DNA of 64,000 bases from NCBI GenBank assembly GCA_963765135.1, contig CAVXUX010000003.1, forward strand, positions 62,001-126,000. Direction: 5' to 3'. Below, piece by piece: positions 23,822 to 35,391 of the stretch. Positions within the stretch are counted from its first letter, which is position 1; each line of letters starts with the position of its first letter. A program made the position numbers and the translations under genes. Source of the stretch: JACVRW01 sp963765135. GTDB lineage: Bacteria > Actinomycetota > Thermoleophilia > Solirubrobacterales > Thermoleophilaceae. The notes beneath the pieces were generated by a model. It saw only the letters and a list, made by a program, of their open reading frames with translations. It did not search any database and was not told where the DNA came from.

Positions 23822-23868
23822 AGTGTGGGCCCTACTTTCCGGGAATATCCCGGGTTCCGGGGCCCACA
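23822..23868 (+). terminator. Nested stem-loop after rpsG (terminator or processing element)
   Basis: Outer ten-pair stem GTGTGGGCCC/GGGCCCACAC (23822-23831 with 23859-23868) enclosing a near-perfect palindromic hairpin CCGGGA-ATA-TCCCGG at 23838-23852. No T tract follows, so Rho-independent termination is uncertain. Position between rpsG and the fmdB-like gene suits a transcript end or RNase site. Confidence 0.5.
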
Positions 23869-23889
23869 CGCCCGGGATACCCTCTTTGG

Positions 23890-24160
23890 GTGCCTCTGTA
23901 CGAGTTCGCCTGTGACGTTTGCGGGGCCCGCTTCGAGGAGCTGACGCCGCCCGGGGCGCAAGGCGCCCTGCCCTGCCTGCGGCAATGAGCGCGTGACGCG
24001 AGTGTTCTCCGCCATCGCGGACCGGGGCACGGACGTCGGCCTCACCGGCGCCGCCGCGCGCGACTCCGACAAGCGCCGCTCCGAGCGCGAGGCCGCCAAG
24101 AAGGAGCGGTTCGTCTCCGATCGCAAGCGCAAACGGGGCGAAGGGCCGCCCGGCGGATGA
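23890..24160 (+). CDS. FmdB-family zinc-ribbon protein, frameshifted by one inserted base
   Basis: GTG 23890 opens PLYEFACDVCGARFEEL, a typical FmdB/CxxC_CxxC regulatory zinc ribbon. As written it stops at 23988 after 32 residues. Removing one A from the pair at 23960-23961 restores GAQAPCPACGNERVTRVFSA and then a basic tail to the TGA at 24158, 89 residues, with both CxxC pairs. The length fits exactly one extra base. Either a consensus error or a recent frameshift. Role: small putative regulatory protein; function generally unknown. Its corrected stop overlaps the next ATG. Confidence 0.75.
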
Positions 24161-24552
24161 ACGTTCTTACCGGGACCGCCCTGGTCCAGGCCGCGATCGA
24201 CGCCTACAACGTGCGTGACCTCGAGCGGCTGCGCGTCCTAATGACCGAGGACGTGGAGCTGCGGCCGCCGGTCTCCGCCCTCACCGGCCGCGCCTACCGC
24301 GGTCACGACGGCATCGTGGAGTGGCTCGGCGACGTGGACGAGAGCTTCGCCAGCGCCCAGATCGTGCCGCTGGAGCTGCTCGACCTCGGCGCCAAGGTCC
24401 TGGCGCTGACGGAGTTCATCGTCGAGGGCTACGAGAGCCGCCTCCCGCTCGGCTCGGAGCTCGGCCTCGTGTGCGACATCGCCGACGGTCGCATCGCCAG
24501 CTGGCTCGGCTTCTTCAACCACGCCGAGGCCCGCGAGGTGGCCGGGGCTTGA
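24157..24552 (+). CDS. SnoaL-like / NTF2-fold protein
   Basis: 131 residues: helix ALVQAAIDAYNVRDLERLRVLM, strand DVELRPPVSAL, the RGHDGIVEWLGDV turn and a sheet ending ADGRIASWLGFFNHAEA. Third SnoaL-type gene in the window, not a close copy of the two near 4 kb. No catalytic residues can be assigned with confidence. The ATG overlaps the repaired stop of the FmdB-like gene, suggesting co-translation. Confidence 0.82.
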   Translation: MNVLTGTALVQAAIDAYNVRDLERLRVLMTEDVELRPPVSALTGRAYRGHDGIVEWLGDVDESFASAQIVPLELLDLGAKVLALTEFIVEGYESRLPLGSELGLVCDIADGRIASWLGFFNHAEAREVAGA

Positions 24553-24569
24553 TCCGTCCGGCGCTGGCT

Positions 24570-25136
24570 CTATTCGCGCGCGCGTAAACGTATGGCGCCG
24601 GCGGCGATCGCCGCGAGGCCGGCCACGATCTCCAGCGTCAGCCCGATCCCGGCCTCCCCGCGTGCTCCCTCGAAGGTGCTCCCCAGCGCACCGGTGTCGT
24701 CGGTCACCGGCAGATCGACCAGCAGCGCCCAGGCCAGCACGCCGAAGCCGAGCGCCACCAGCGCGACCGCGGCCGGTCGCGAACGACCAAACCCCGCCCC
24801 CCAGCCCATCACGGCGATCAGCCCGGCCAGGAGCAGGAACGACCCTCCGTTGCGCTCGAAGCCGCTCAGCGAGCAGCGGTCCGCCAGGTCCGGGTCCGAG
24901 TCCTGGATCACCTCGCAGGAGGTGTTCGCCACCTCGACCGACGCAACCGTCGAGAACTCCGTCGCCACCAGCAGCGCGGCGGCCGCCAGCGCGGTCACGA
25001 CGATCCCGATGGCGAGCGGGGTTGCGCCCCGAAAAGCGCCCGCGAAAACGGCCGAATGCCTGCTACCATCATCGGTCGTCTCGCGGGCGGTTCTCCCTTG
25101 CTCGCGATCTCGCTCCGACACGTGGTTCTCAGCCAA
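24570..25136 (-). CDS. Hypothetical membrane protein
   Basis: 188 residues. A charged N-terminus is followed by four hydrophobic segments (TPLAIGIVVTALAAAALLVA, SFLLLAGLIAVMGWGAGF, AAVALVALGFGVLAWALLV, IGLTLEIVAGLAAIAAGAI). A loop between the first two holds two Cys (NTSCEVIQ, ADRCSL), suggesting an extracytoplasmic disulphide. No family recognised. The first 25 residues overlap the proposed fusA promoter region, so the true start may be further inside. Confidence 0.65.
   Translation of the reverse strand: MAENHVSERDREQGRTARETTDDGSRHSAVFAGAFRGATPLAIGIVVTALAAAALLVATEFSTVASVEVANTSCEVIQDSDPDLADRCSLSGFERNGGSFLLLAGLIAVMGWGAGFGRSRPAAVALVALGFGVLAWALLVDLPVTDDTGALGSTFEGARGEAGIGLTLEIVAGLAAIAAGAIRLRARE
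25060..25071 (+). promoter_or_regulatory. Extended -10 promoter element of fusA-tuf
   Basis: CTGCTACCATCA, identical over twelve bases to the element before rpsL. With the hexamer TACCAT at 25064-25069, transcription would start near 25076 and give a leader of about 190 bases before fusA. No clear -35 box. The element lies inside the 5' part of the divergent membrane-protein gene. Confidence 0.4.
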
Positions 25137-25212
25137 GTGCGGTGCGGTAAATCACGTCGATGGATACCCCTCCGACATAAAGCACCTCCGGGCGAGCACC
25201 TAAGGCAGCGCC

Positions 25213-25234
25213 GGGCCCGGAGAGGGCCTTTTTT
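25213..25234 (+). terminator. Terminator-like hairpin in the fusA leader (candidate attenuator)
   Basis: GGCCC at 25214-25218 pairs with GGGCC at 25224-25228 around GGAGA, extended by a G-T pair, and is followed by six T (25229-25234). It sits 33 bases before the fusA ATG, downstream of the proposed promoter, so it could terminate or attenuate fusA-tuf transcription. The stem is short, so strength is doubtful. Confidence 0.45.
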
Positions 25235-25267
25235 CTGCTCGTAACCGGAATCGCCTCAGGACAGTTC

Positions 25268-27382
<2,115 letters not shown>

Positions 27383-27387
27383 GGAGT

Positions 27388-27438
27388 ATGTTTCGCAAGT
27401 TCGGGCCCCGCCCGAAGAAGACTTTGAGAAAGGGGTAG
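27388..27438 (+). CDS. Possible 16-residue basic peptide between fusA and tuf
   Basis: ATG 27388 opens a 16-codon frame encoding MFRKFGPRPKKTLRKG, seven of 16 residues Lys or Arg, immediately after AAGGAG (only one base from the ATG, closer than usual). It fills most of the gap to tuf. It could be a real leader peptide or simply chance next to the tuf ribosome site. No homolog known to me. Confidence 0.2.
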   Translation: MFRKFGPRPKKTLRKG

Positions 27439-27444
27439 TTCGGA

Positions 27445-28632
<1,188 letters not shown>

Positions 28633-28657
28633 GAGCACCTCCGACAGAGGACCTACA

Positions 28658-28687
28658 CGGGGGCGAGCAGATGTTGGCTCGCCCCCG
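28658..28687 (+). terminator. Intrinsic-terminator-like hairpin between tuf and rpsJ
   Basis: Eleven-pair stem (CGGGGGCGAGC with GCTCGCCCCCG) around an eight-base loop, then AATCTGTCTCT. It ends 18 bases before the rpsJ ATG, so either rpsJ has a very short separate leader or read-through feeds the S10 operon. Confidence 0.65.
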
Positions 28688-28704
28688 AATCTGTCTCTAG
28701 CACC

Positions 28705-29028
28705 ATGGCGACACTCACCCAGAACAAGATCCGAATCCGGCTCAAGGCCTACGACCACTCCGCGATCGAGACGGCCGCGAAGGAGATCGTCGATACGGCC
28801 ACGCGTACGGGTGCCTCGGTGTCCGGCCCGGTGCCGCTACCGACAGAGAAGAACGTCTACTGCGTGATCCGGTCCCCGTTCAAGGACAAGGACTCGCGCG
28901 AGCACTTCGAGATCCGCACGCACAAGCGGCTGATCGACATCCTGCAGCCCACGCCGAAGACGGTGGACTCGCTCCAGCGTCTCGATCACCTCCCGGCGGG
29001 CGTCGACATCCAGATCCAGCTGGTGTAG
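28705..29028 (+). CDS. rpsJ: 30S ribosomal protein S10
   Basis: 107 residues. IRIRLKAYDHSAIETAAKEI start, GPVPLPTEKNVYCVIRSP loop, and EIRTHKRLIDILQPT. S10 is also NusE, partner of NusB and NusG in antitermination. First gene of the S10-spc-alpha array. The N-terminus is a few residues longer than minimal S10. Confidence 0.98.
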   Translation: MATLTQNKIRIRLKAYDHSAIETAAKEIVDTATRTGASVSGPVPLPTEKNVYCVIRSPFKDKDSREHFEIRTHKRLIDILQPTPKTVDSLQRLDHLPAGVDIQIQLV

Positions 29029-29032
29029 CGGC

Positions 29033-29656
29033 ATGGCTGGGCTCCTGGGACGAAAAATCGGCATGACGCAGGTCTTCGACCCCGAGGACGGCCACGTCGA
29101 GCGCGTAACCGTGATCCAGGCGGGTCCGTGCTTCGTGACCGGCATCCGGCGCGCGGAGCGCGACGGCTACGACGCGATCCAGCTGGCCTTCGGCGAGACG
29201 ACCGAGAAGCAGCTGACCAAGCCGAAGCTCGGCCTGCTGAAGAAGGCGGGCGTCGGCAACCTGCGCCACCTGCGCGAGTTCCGCGGCGAGCCGGGCGAGC
29301 TCGAGGTCGGCGCCGAGGTGAAGGTCGACTCGGTCTTCGAGAAGGGCCAGACCGTCAAGGTCTCCGGCGTCTCGAAGGGCAAGGGCTTCGCCGGCACGAT
29401 CAAGCGCCACAACTTCCACCGCGGGCCCGTCTCGCACGGCTCGCACAATGTGCGCGCGCCCGGCTCGATCGGCGCCTCCGCCGACCCCGCGCGCGTGTTC
29501 AAGGGCATTCGCGGCCCGGGCCAGATGGGCAACAAGCGCGCCACCCAGCGCGGCCTCGAGGTCGTGGACGTGCGCGCCGACGAGAACCTGCTGTTCGTGC
29601 GCGGCTCGGTGCCCGGGCCCAAGGGCTCCGTCGTCGAGATCAGGAGCGAGGGCTGA
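29033..29656 (+). CDS. rplC: 50S ribosomal protein L3
   Basis: 207 residues. GLLGRKIGMTQVF at the start and the extended loop GFAGTIKRHNFHRGPVSHGS with the Gln-methylation/peptidyl-transferase-proximal region RGPGQMGNKRATQRGL. One of the two assembly initiators of the 50S subunit. Four bases downstream of rpsJ. Confidence 0.98.
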   Translation: MAGLLGRKIGMTQVFDPEDGHVERVTVIQAGPCFVTGIRRAERDGYDAIQLAFGETTEKQLTKPKLGLLKKAGVGNLRHLREFRGEPGELEVGAEVKVDSVFEKGQTVKVSGVSKGKGFAGTIKRHNFHRGPVSHGSHNVRAPGSIGASADPARVFKGIRGPGQMGNKRATQRGLEVVDVRADENLLFVRGSVPGPKGSVVEIRSEG

Positions 29657-29657
29657 C

Positions 29658-30278
29658 GTGGCTACCGCCAAGTACATCGGCGGCGGCACCGGCACGCTCT
29701 CCCTGGACGACGCTGTCTTCGGCGAGCGCTTCCACGGCCCGATCGTGCACGAGGCCGTGCGCGCCGAGCTGGCCGCGCGCCGGCGCGGCACCGCGTCCAC
29801 CCAGACGCGCGGCGAGGTCTCGATGACCGGCGCCAAGGCGTGGCGCCAGAAGGGCACCGGCCGGGCCCGCGTGGGCGCGCTGTCCACGCCCAACCGCGTG
29901 GGCGGCGGCGTGGCCTTCGGCCCCAAGCCGCGCTCCTTCACCGTCAAGGTCAACCGCAAGGCGCGCCGCCGTGCGCTGCGATCGGCCCTGTCGGTGCACG
30001 CCGAGCGCGGCTCCATCGCCGCGGTCGACCCCGCCAAGTTCGACACCCCTTCCACCAAGGCCGCCGCGGCGGCGCTGGCCAAGCTCGACGGCGAGGGCCG
30101 CGTGCTCGTGGTGCTCACCGACGGCGAGGAGAACTGCCTGAAGTCGTTCCGCAACCTCGCGGACGTGACCGTCCTGCACGCCGACCAGGTCGGCGTGGCC
30201 GATGTGATCGGCGCCGGCCGGCTGGTGGTCTCCGAGGCCGCGCTCGCGCGCGTGACCGAGAAGGCGGTGGCGAAGTGA
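29658..30278 (+). CDS. rplD: 50S ribosomal protein L4
   Basis: 206 residues from GTG 29658. The tunnel-lining loop is recognised by TGAKAWRQKGTGRARVG and the downstream GGGVAFGPKPR; these are the residues where macrolide-resistance changes arise and they look ordinary. L4 represses the S10 operon in enterobacteria; no matching leader is visible here. One base after the rplC stop; overlaps rplW by four bases. Confidence 0.97.
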   Translation: MATAKYIGGGTGTLSLDDAVFGERFHGPIVHEAVRAELAARRRGTASTQTRGEVSMTGAKAWRQKGTGRARVGALSTPNRVGGGVAFGPKPRSFTVKVNRKARRRALRSALSVHAERGSIAAVDPAKFDTPSTKAAAAALAKLDGEGRVLVVLTDGEENCLKSFRNLADVTVLHADQVGVADVIGAGRLVVSEAALARVTEKAVAK

Positions 30279-30565
30279 ACGCCCGCCAGGTGATCGTGCG
30301 CCCCGTCATCTCGGAGAAGAGCTACGCCCTGCTGGCGGCGAACAAGTACACGTTCCGGGTCAACGAGGGCTCGAACAAGACGCAGGTGCGCCAGGCCGTC
30401 GAGGAGATCTTCGGCGTGCGCGTGACCGGCGTGCGCACGGCCTGGGTCAAGCCCAAGCCGAAGCGCCGCGGGTTCAGCAAGGGCACGCGCCGCCGCTGGA
30501 AGAAGGCGGTCGTGACGCTGCATCCGGAAGATTCGATCGAGCTGTTCGAGGGCCAGGAGGCGTAG
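30275..30565 (+). CDS. rplW: 50S ribosomal protein L23
   Basis: 96 residues from GTG 30275 (GTGA overlap with rplD). RPVISEKSYALLAANKYTF and the basic loop WVKPKPKRRGF are typical. L23 lies at the tunnel exit and docks trigger factor and SRP. Confidence 0.97.
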   Translation: MNARQVIVRPVISEKSYALLAANKYTFRVNEGSNKTQVRQAVEEIFGVRVTGVRTAWVKPKPKRRGFSKGTRRRWKKAVVTLHPEDSIELFEGQEA

Positions 30566-31410
30566 TGGCGATCAAGAAGTACAAGCCGACGTCTCCGGGT
30601 CGCCGCTTCGCGACCTACCTCCAGCACGAGGCCGTCACGAAGAGCGAGCCGGAGAAGGCGCTGACCGAGGGGCTGCGCAAGTCCGGCGGGCGCAACGCGC
30701 ACGGCCGCGTGACCTCGCGCCACCGCGGCGGCGGGGCCAAGCGCCGCTACCGCAAGATCGACTTCAAGCGCCGCAAGGACGGCGTGCCCGCGAAGGTCGC
30801 GGCGATCGAGTACGACCCGAATCGCTCGGCGCATATCGCGCTGCTGCACTACGCCGACGGCGAGAAGCGCTACATCCTCGCGCCGGCGCGGCTTGCCGTA
30901 GGGGCCGAGGTGTCGTCAGGGCCGGGGGCGGACATCGTCCCGGGCAACGCCCTGCCGATCGCGAACATCCCGACGGGTACGACCGTGCACAACGTGGAGC
31001 TGACCCCCAGGCGCGGCGGGCAGCTCGCGCGCAGCGCCGGCACCTCGATCCAGCTGGTCGCCAAGGAAGGTCGCTACGCCACGCTGCGGCTGCCCTCGGG
31101 CGAGATGCGCATGGTGTCGGTCGATTGCCGCGCCACGATCGGCGTGCTCGGCAACGCCGAGCACGAGCTGGTCGACCTCGGCAAGGCGGGGCGCTCGCGC
31201 CACCGCGGCAAGCGCCCGCAGACGCGCGGTGTGGCCATGAACCCGGTCGATCACCCGCACGGCGGCGGCGAGGCGCACCACACGCCCGGCGGCCACCCGG
31301 TCACGCCCTGGGGCGTGCCGACGCTCGGCTACCGCACGCGCAAGAAGCGCAAGGGATCCGACAAGTTCATCGTCCGCGGCCGCCGGCGCGGGAAGAAGGG
31401 GAGGCGCTAA
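30565..31410 (+). CDS. rplB: 50S ribosomal protein L2
   Basis: 281 residues. RYRKIDFKRRKDGVPAKVAA, the RSAGTSIQLVAKEGRYATLR core and the peptidyl-transferase-proximal NPVDHPHGGGEA with the critical His. GTG start sharing a base with the rplW stop. Confidence 0.98.
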   Translation: MAIKKYKPTSPGRRFATYLQHEAVTKSEPEKALTEGLRKSGGRNAHGRVTSRHRGGGAKRRYRKIDFKRRKDGVPAKVAAIEYDPNRSAHIALLHYADGEKRYILAPARLAVGAEVSSGPGADIVPGNALPIANIPTGTTVHNVELTPRRGGQLARSAGTSIQLVAKEGRYATLRLPSGEMRMVSVDCRATIGVLGNAEHELVDLGKAGRSRHRGKRPQTRGVAMNPVDHPHGGGEAHHTPGGHPVTPWGVPTLGYRTRKKRKGSDKFIVRGRRRGKKGRR

Positions 31411-31689
31411 GTGTCGCGCTCGTCGAAGAAGGGCCCGTTCATCCAGGAGCGCCTGCTCAAGCGCATCGAGGCCATGAACGCCTCGGGCGACCGGCAGATG
31501 GTCAAGACCTGGTCGCGCACGTCGGTGATCTTCCCCGAGATGGTCGGGCACACGATCGCCGTCCACGACGGCCGCAAGCACGTGCCGGTGTTCGTCTCCG
31601 AGTCGATGGTCGGGCACAAGCTCGGCGAGTTCGCGCCCACCCGCGTCTTCCGCGGGCACGCCGGCAGCGACAGGGTGAGGATGCGGTGA
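31411..31689 (+). CDS. rpsS: 30S ribosomal protein S19
   Basis: 92 residues from GTG 31411: RSSKKGPFIQERLLKRIEAM, WSRTSVIFPEMVGHTIAVHDG and MVGHKLGEFAPTR. Binds 16S head with S13. Begins directly after the rplB stop and overlaps rplV by four bases. Confidence 0.98.
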   Translation: MSRSSKKGPFIQERLLKRIEAMNASGDRQMVKTWSRTSVIFPEMVGHTIAVHDGRKHVPVFVSESMVGHKLGEFAPTRVFRGHAGSDRVRMR

Positions 31690-32336
31690 GCCCCGACCGG
31701 ATCGACGCACCCGAGGACGGCTGGGCCTCCCTCAAGGTCGACGAGCTCAAGGAGCAGCTCGAGGCTCGCGGCTTGCCGAAGTCGGGCAAGAAGGACGAGC
31801 TGGTCGCGCGGCTGGAGGAGTACGACCTGGCCGAGGCCGGCGAGCGCCGACGCGGGCGACGACCGAGGAGGCCGTCGACTCCGGACGAGGCCGGCCGAGC
31901 AGCCGCTCCGAAGCCCGCGCGCCGGCGCGGCTCCGCCGAGACCTCGACCGAGCGGGCCAAGAAGGCCCCCGCTGCCCGCCCCGACGGCGAGCTGATCGTG
32001 CGCGCTCGCTCGCGCTACGTGCGCAGCGCCCCGCGCAAGGCGCGCCTCGTGATGGGGCACATCCGCGGCAAGGAGGTCGAGCAGGCGCGCGCGATCCTCG
32101 CGCATGCGCCGCGCGCCGTCGCGGAGGACATCCTCAAGCTGCTCAACTCGGCGATCGCGAACGCCGAGTCCGCCTACGAGCTGGGGCCCGAGGAGCTGCG
32201 GGTCGTGAAGGCCTTCGTCGACGAGGGCCCCACGATCAAGCGCTTCCGGCCGCGCGCGCTCGGCCGCGCCACCCCGATCAAGAAGCGCACGAGCCACATG
32301 ACGATCGAACTCACGACCACATCCAACGGGAGGTAG
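31686..32336 (+). CDS. rplV: 50S ribosomal protein L22 with N-terminal SAP-like domain
   Basis: 216 residues from GTG 31686, about twice the usual L22. The L22 core starts near residue 102 (IVRARSRYVRSAPRKARLV) and runs to the beta-hairpin RFRPRALGRATPIKKRTSH that lines the exit tunnel. Residues 15-47 (SLKVDELKEQLEARGLP then SGKKDELVARLEEY) match the helix-turn-helix pattern of SAP nucleic-acid-binding domains. A basic, Pro/Ala-rich linker joins the two. The GTGA overlap with rpsS and absence of an internal start before the core argue that the extension is translated. Confidence 0.95.
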   Translation: MSPDRIDAPEDGWASLKVDELKEQLEARGLPKSGKKDELVARLEEYDLAEAGERRRGRRPRRPSTPDEAGRAAAPKPARRRGSAETSTERAKKAPAARPDGELIVRARSRYVRSAPRKARLVMGHIRGKEVEQARAILAHAPRAVAEDILKLLNSAIANAESAYELGPEELRVVKAFVDEGPTIKRFRPRALGRATPIKKRTSHMTIELTTTSNGR

Positions 32337-32341
32337 CCGCA

Positions 32342-33171
<830 letters not shown>

Positions 33172-33172
<1 letters not shown>

Positions 33173-33591
33173 TGCTGCAGCCGAAGCGAGTCAAGTGGCG
33201 CAAGGAGCATCGCGGGCGCATGCGCGGCAACGCCAAGGGCGGCACGCGCGTGGAGTTCGGCGAGTACGGGCTGAAGTCGCTCGAGCGCGGGTGGGTGACC
33301 AACCGGCAGATCGAGGCTGCGCGTATCGCGATGACCCGCAAGATCAAGCGCGGCGGCAAGGTCTGGATCAACATCTTCCCGGACAAGCCCTACACGCAGA
33401 AGCCGGCCGAGACCCGCATGGGATCGGGCAAGGGCTCGCCCGAGGGCTGGGTCGCCGTGGTCAAGCCCGGACGCGTGATGTTCGAGCTGTCCGGCGTGCC
33501 GGAGCCGCTCGCTCGCGAAGCGATGCGCCTGGCCGGGCACAAGCTGCCCGTGAAGACGAAGTTCGTCCAGCGCGAGGGTGGCCAGGGATGA
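33172..33591 (+). CDS. rplP: 50S ribosomal protein L16
   Basis: 139 residues. MLQPKRVKWRKEHRGRMRGN, GLKSLERGWVTNRQIEAARIA and RMGSGKGSPEGWVAVVKPGR. Contacts A-site tRNA elbow. ATG shares a base with the rpsC stop; stop overlaps rpmC. Confidence 0.98.
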
Positions 33592-33809
33592 AGGCGGTCG
33601 AAGTGCATAACCTTGAGGACGCCCAGCTCGTGGAGTTCGCCGACACCGCGCGCAAGGAGCTGTTCAACCTGCACTTCCAGCACGCCACGGGCCAGCTGGA
33701 GAACACCGCGAGGCTGAAGGCGGCGAAGACCGACCTAGCGCGCGCGCTCACCGTGGCGCGCCAGCGCGACATCGACGTGGAGACCGAGATCCGCAAGCTC
33801 AATGTCTGA
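33588..33809 (+). CDS. rpmC: 50S ribosomal protein L29
   Basis: 73 residues: two long helices with KELFNLHFQHATGQLENTARL as signature. Located at the tunnel exit beside L23. ATGA overlap with rplP; its last eight bases overlap the rpsQ start at 33802. Confidence 0.96.
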   Translation: MKAVEVHNLEDAQLVEFADTARKELFNLHFQHATGQLENTARLKAAKTDLARALTVARQRDIDVETEIRKLNV

Positions 33810-34685
33810 GAACGAAGAAAACGTGAACGAGGAGCAGACGCCGGAGGAGGCGGCCGAAGAGGCCGCCCCGGAAGCGGCTGCCCCGGAGGAGCTCCGGCGG
33901 AGGAGGCTCCCGCCGAGGACGCCGCTGCCGAGGACGAGCCCGCTGCGGAGGAGCCCGCTGCGGAGGAAGCCCCCGCGGAGGAGGCCGCTGCGGAGGAGCC
34001 TGCTGCTGAGGAAGCCCCCGCGGAGGAGGCCGCTGCGGAGGAGCCTGCTGCTGAGGAGGCCCCCGCCGAGGAGGCCGCTGCGGAGGAGCCTGCTGCTGAG
34101 GAGCCCGCCGCGGAGGAGGAGCCCGCTGCTGAGGAGCCCGCCGCGGAGGAGCCTGCTGCCGACGAGCCCGCCGCTGCGGCGCCCGCTGCCGCCGCCCCCG
34201 CTTCGGACGAGGAGCCGGAGGCGCCCCTGTCGCCGAAGGAGCGTCGCCGCCAGGCGCGCTCGGCGCACACGGGTGAGGCGCGGTCGCCGCGCACCATCGA
34301 GGAGCGCGCGCAGGAGCGGGCCGAGACGCGCAGCCGCAAGGCCGCTCATCGGCGCGCCTACCGCCAGAAGCAGCGCGAGAAGCGCGCCGGTCAGCCGCGC
34401 GCCGAGGCGCCCGACGTGGCCTCCGAGGCCAGCGCGAGCGGCCGGCTCAAGACGCGCCAGGGCATCGTCGTCTCCGACAGGGCCGACAAGACGATCACCG
34501 TGCGGATCGACAGCGCGCGTCCGCACCGGAAGTACAAGAAGATCGTCCGAAGCGGCTCCACGCTGCACGCCCACGACGAGCAGAACGAGGCGAACATCGG
34601 CGACACCGTGCGCCTGGTCGAGAGCCGTCCGCTGAGCCGCACCAAGCGCTGGCGCCTCGTCGAAGTCCTGGAGCGCGCCCGGTAA
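33802..34685 (+). CDS. rpsQ: 30S ribosomal protein S17 with ~205-residue acidic N-terminal extension; one base missing
   Basis: The S17 core is the last 80 or so residues (TRQGIVVSDRADKTITVRI to VEVLERAR). Upstream the same frame stays open through about 200 codons of Ala/Glu/Pro repeat and then a basic linker, back to 33892. The ATG at 33802 starts an acidic peptide (SENEENVNEEQTPEEAAEE) in another frame; adding one G near 33891 (GAGGAGCTCC to GAGGAGGCTCC) joins the two into 294 codons. GTG at 34416 is the only late start giving a conventional S17. I infer a one-base deletion in the consensus and a real extension. Confidence 0.85.
33963..34097 (+). repeat. 45-bp tandem repeat, three copies, inside rpsQ
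   Basis: Copies at 33963-34007, 34008-34052 and 34053-34097; the first two appear identical and the third differs at a few bases. Each encodes the 15-residue unit EEAPAEEAAAEEPAA in the S17 frame, followed by degenerate EEPAA units to about 34190. Copy-number change would alter only the acidic extension. Confidence 0.85.
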
Positions 34686-35053
34686 TGATCCAGCAGGAGT
34701 CCAGGCTGAAGGTCGCCGACAACACCGGCGCGCGCGAGGTGCTCTGCATCCGCGTGGCCGGTGGTTCGCACCGCCGCTACGCCGGCGTCGGCGACGTGAT
34801 CGTCTGCACCGTCAAGCAGGCGATCCCGCATGGCTCCGTCAAGAAGGGCGAGGTCGTCAAGGCCGTCGTGGTCCGCACCAAGAAGGAGTTCGGCCGCGAC
34901 GACGGCACCTACATCGCCTTCGACGAGAACGCCGCCGTCCTGATCGACGCCCAGAACAACCCGCGCGGCACGCGCATCTTCGGCCCCGTCGCGCGCGAGC
35001 TGCGCGACCGCAACTTCATGAAGATCGTCTCGCTCGCCCCGGAGGTGCTCTAG
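34685..35053 (+). CDS. rplN: 50S ribosomal protein L14
   Basis: 122 residues, normal length. MIQQESRLKVADNTGAREVLCIRV and the C-terminal RELRDRNFMKIVSLAPEVL. Part of bridges B5 and B8 and the site bound by RsfS. ATG shares a base with the rpsQ TAA. Confidence 0.98.
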   Translation: MIQQESRLKVADNTGAREVLCIRVAGGSHRRYAGVGDVIVCTVKQAIPHGSVKKGEVVKAVVVRTKKEFGRDDGTYIAFDENAAVLIDAQNNPRGTRIFGPVARELRDRNFMKIVSLAPEVL

Positions 35054-35055
35054 CC

Positions 35056-35391
35056 ATGGCCGCCCTCAAGGTCCGCAGGGACGACACCGTGCGCATCATC
35101 GCCGGCAAGGACAAGGGCAAGACCGGCCGCGTCCTGCGGGTCGACCCGCGCAAGCAGAAGGTCTTCGTCGAGGGCGCCAACATCGTCAAGCGCCACACCA
35201 AGCCGCGCACGCTGCGCGACACCCAGCGCGCCCAGGAGCTCGGCGGCATCGTCGAGATGGAGGGGCCGATCCACATCTCGAACGTGATGCTGATCGACCC
35301 CGACTCCGGCGAGCCCACCCGCGTGAGCGTCAAGCGCGAGGGTGGTCGCCGCGTGCGCGTGGCCAAGAAGTCCGGCAAGGAGATCGACTGA
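35056..35391 (+). CDS. rplX: 50S ribosomal protein L24
   Basis: 111 residues. KOW motif VRIIAGKDKGKTGRVLRV, then VKRHTKPRTLRDTQ and a basic C-terminus. Assembly initiator near the tunnel exit. Two bases after rplN; its stop overlaps the rplE ATG by one base. Confidence 0.98.
   Translation: MAALKVRRDDTVRIIAGKDKGKTGRVLRVDPRKQKVFVEGANIVKRHTKPRTLRDTQRAQELGGIVEMEGPIHISNVMLIDPDSGEPTRVSVKREGGRRVRVAKKSGKEID

Noticed and set aside
33963..34190. CRISPR array
   Set aside because: Repeats are contiguous, in frame and coding; no spacers.
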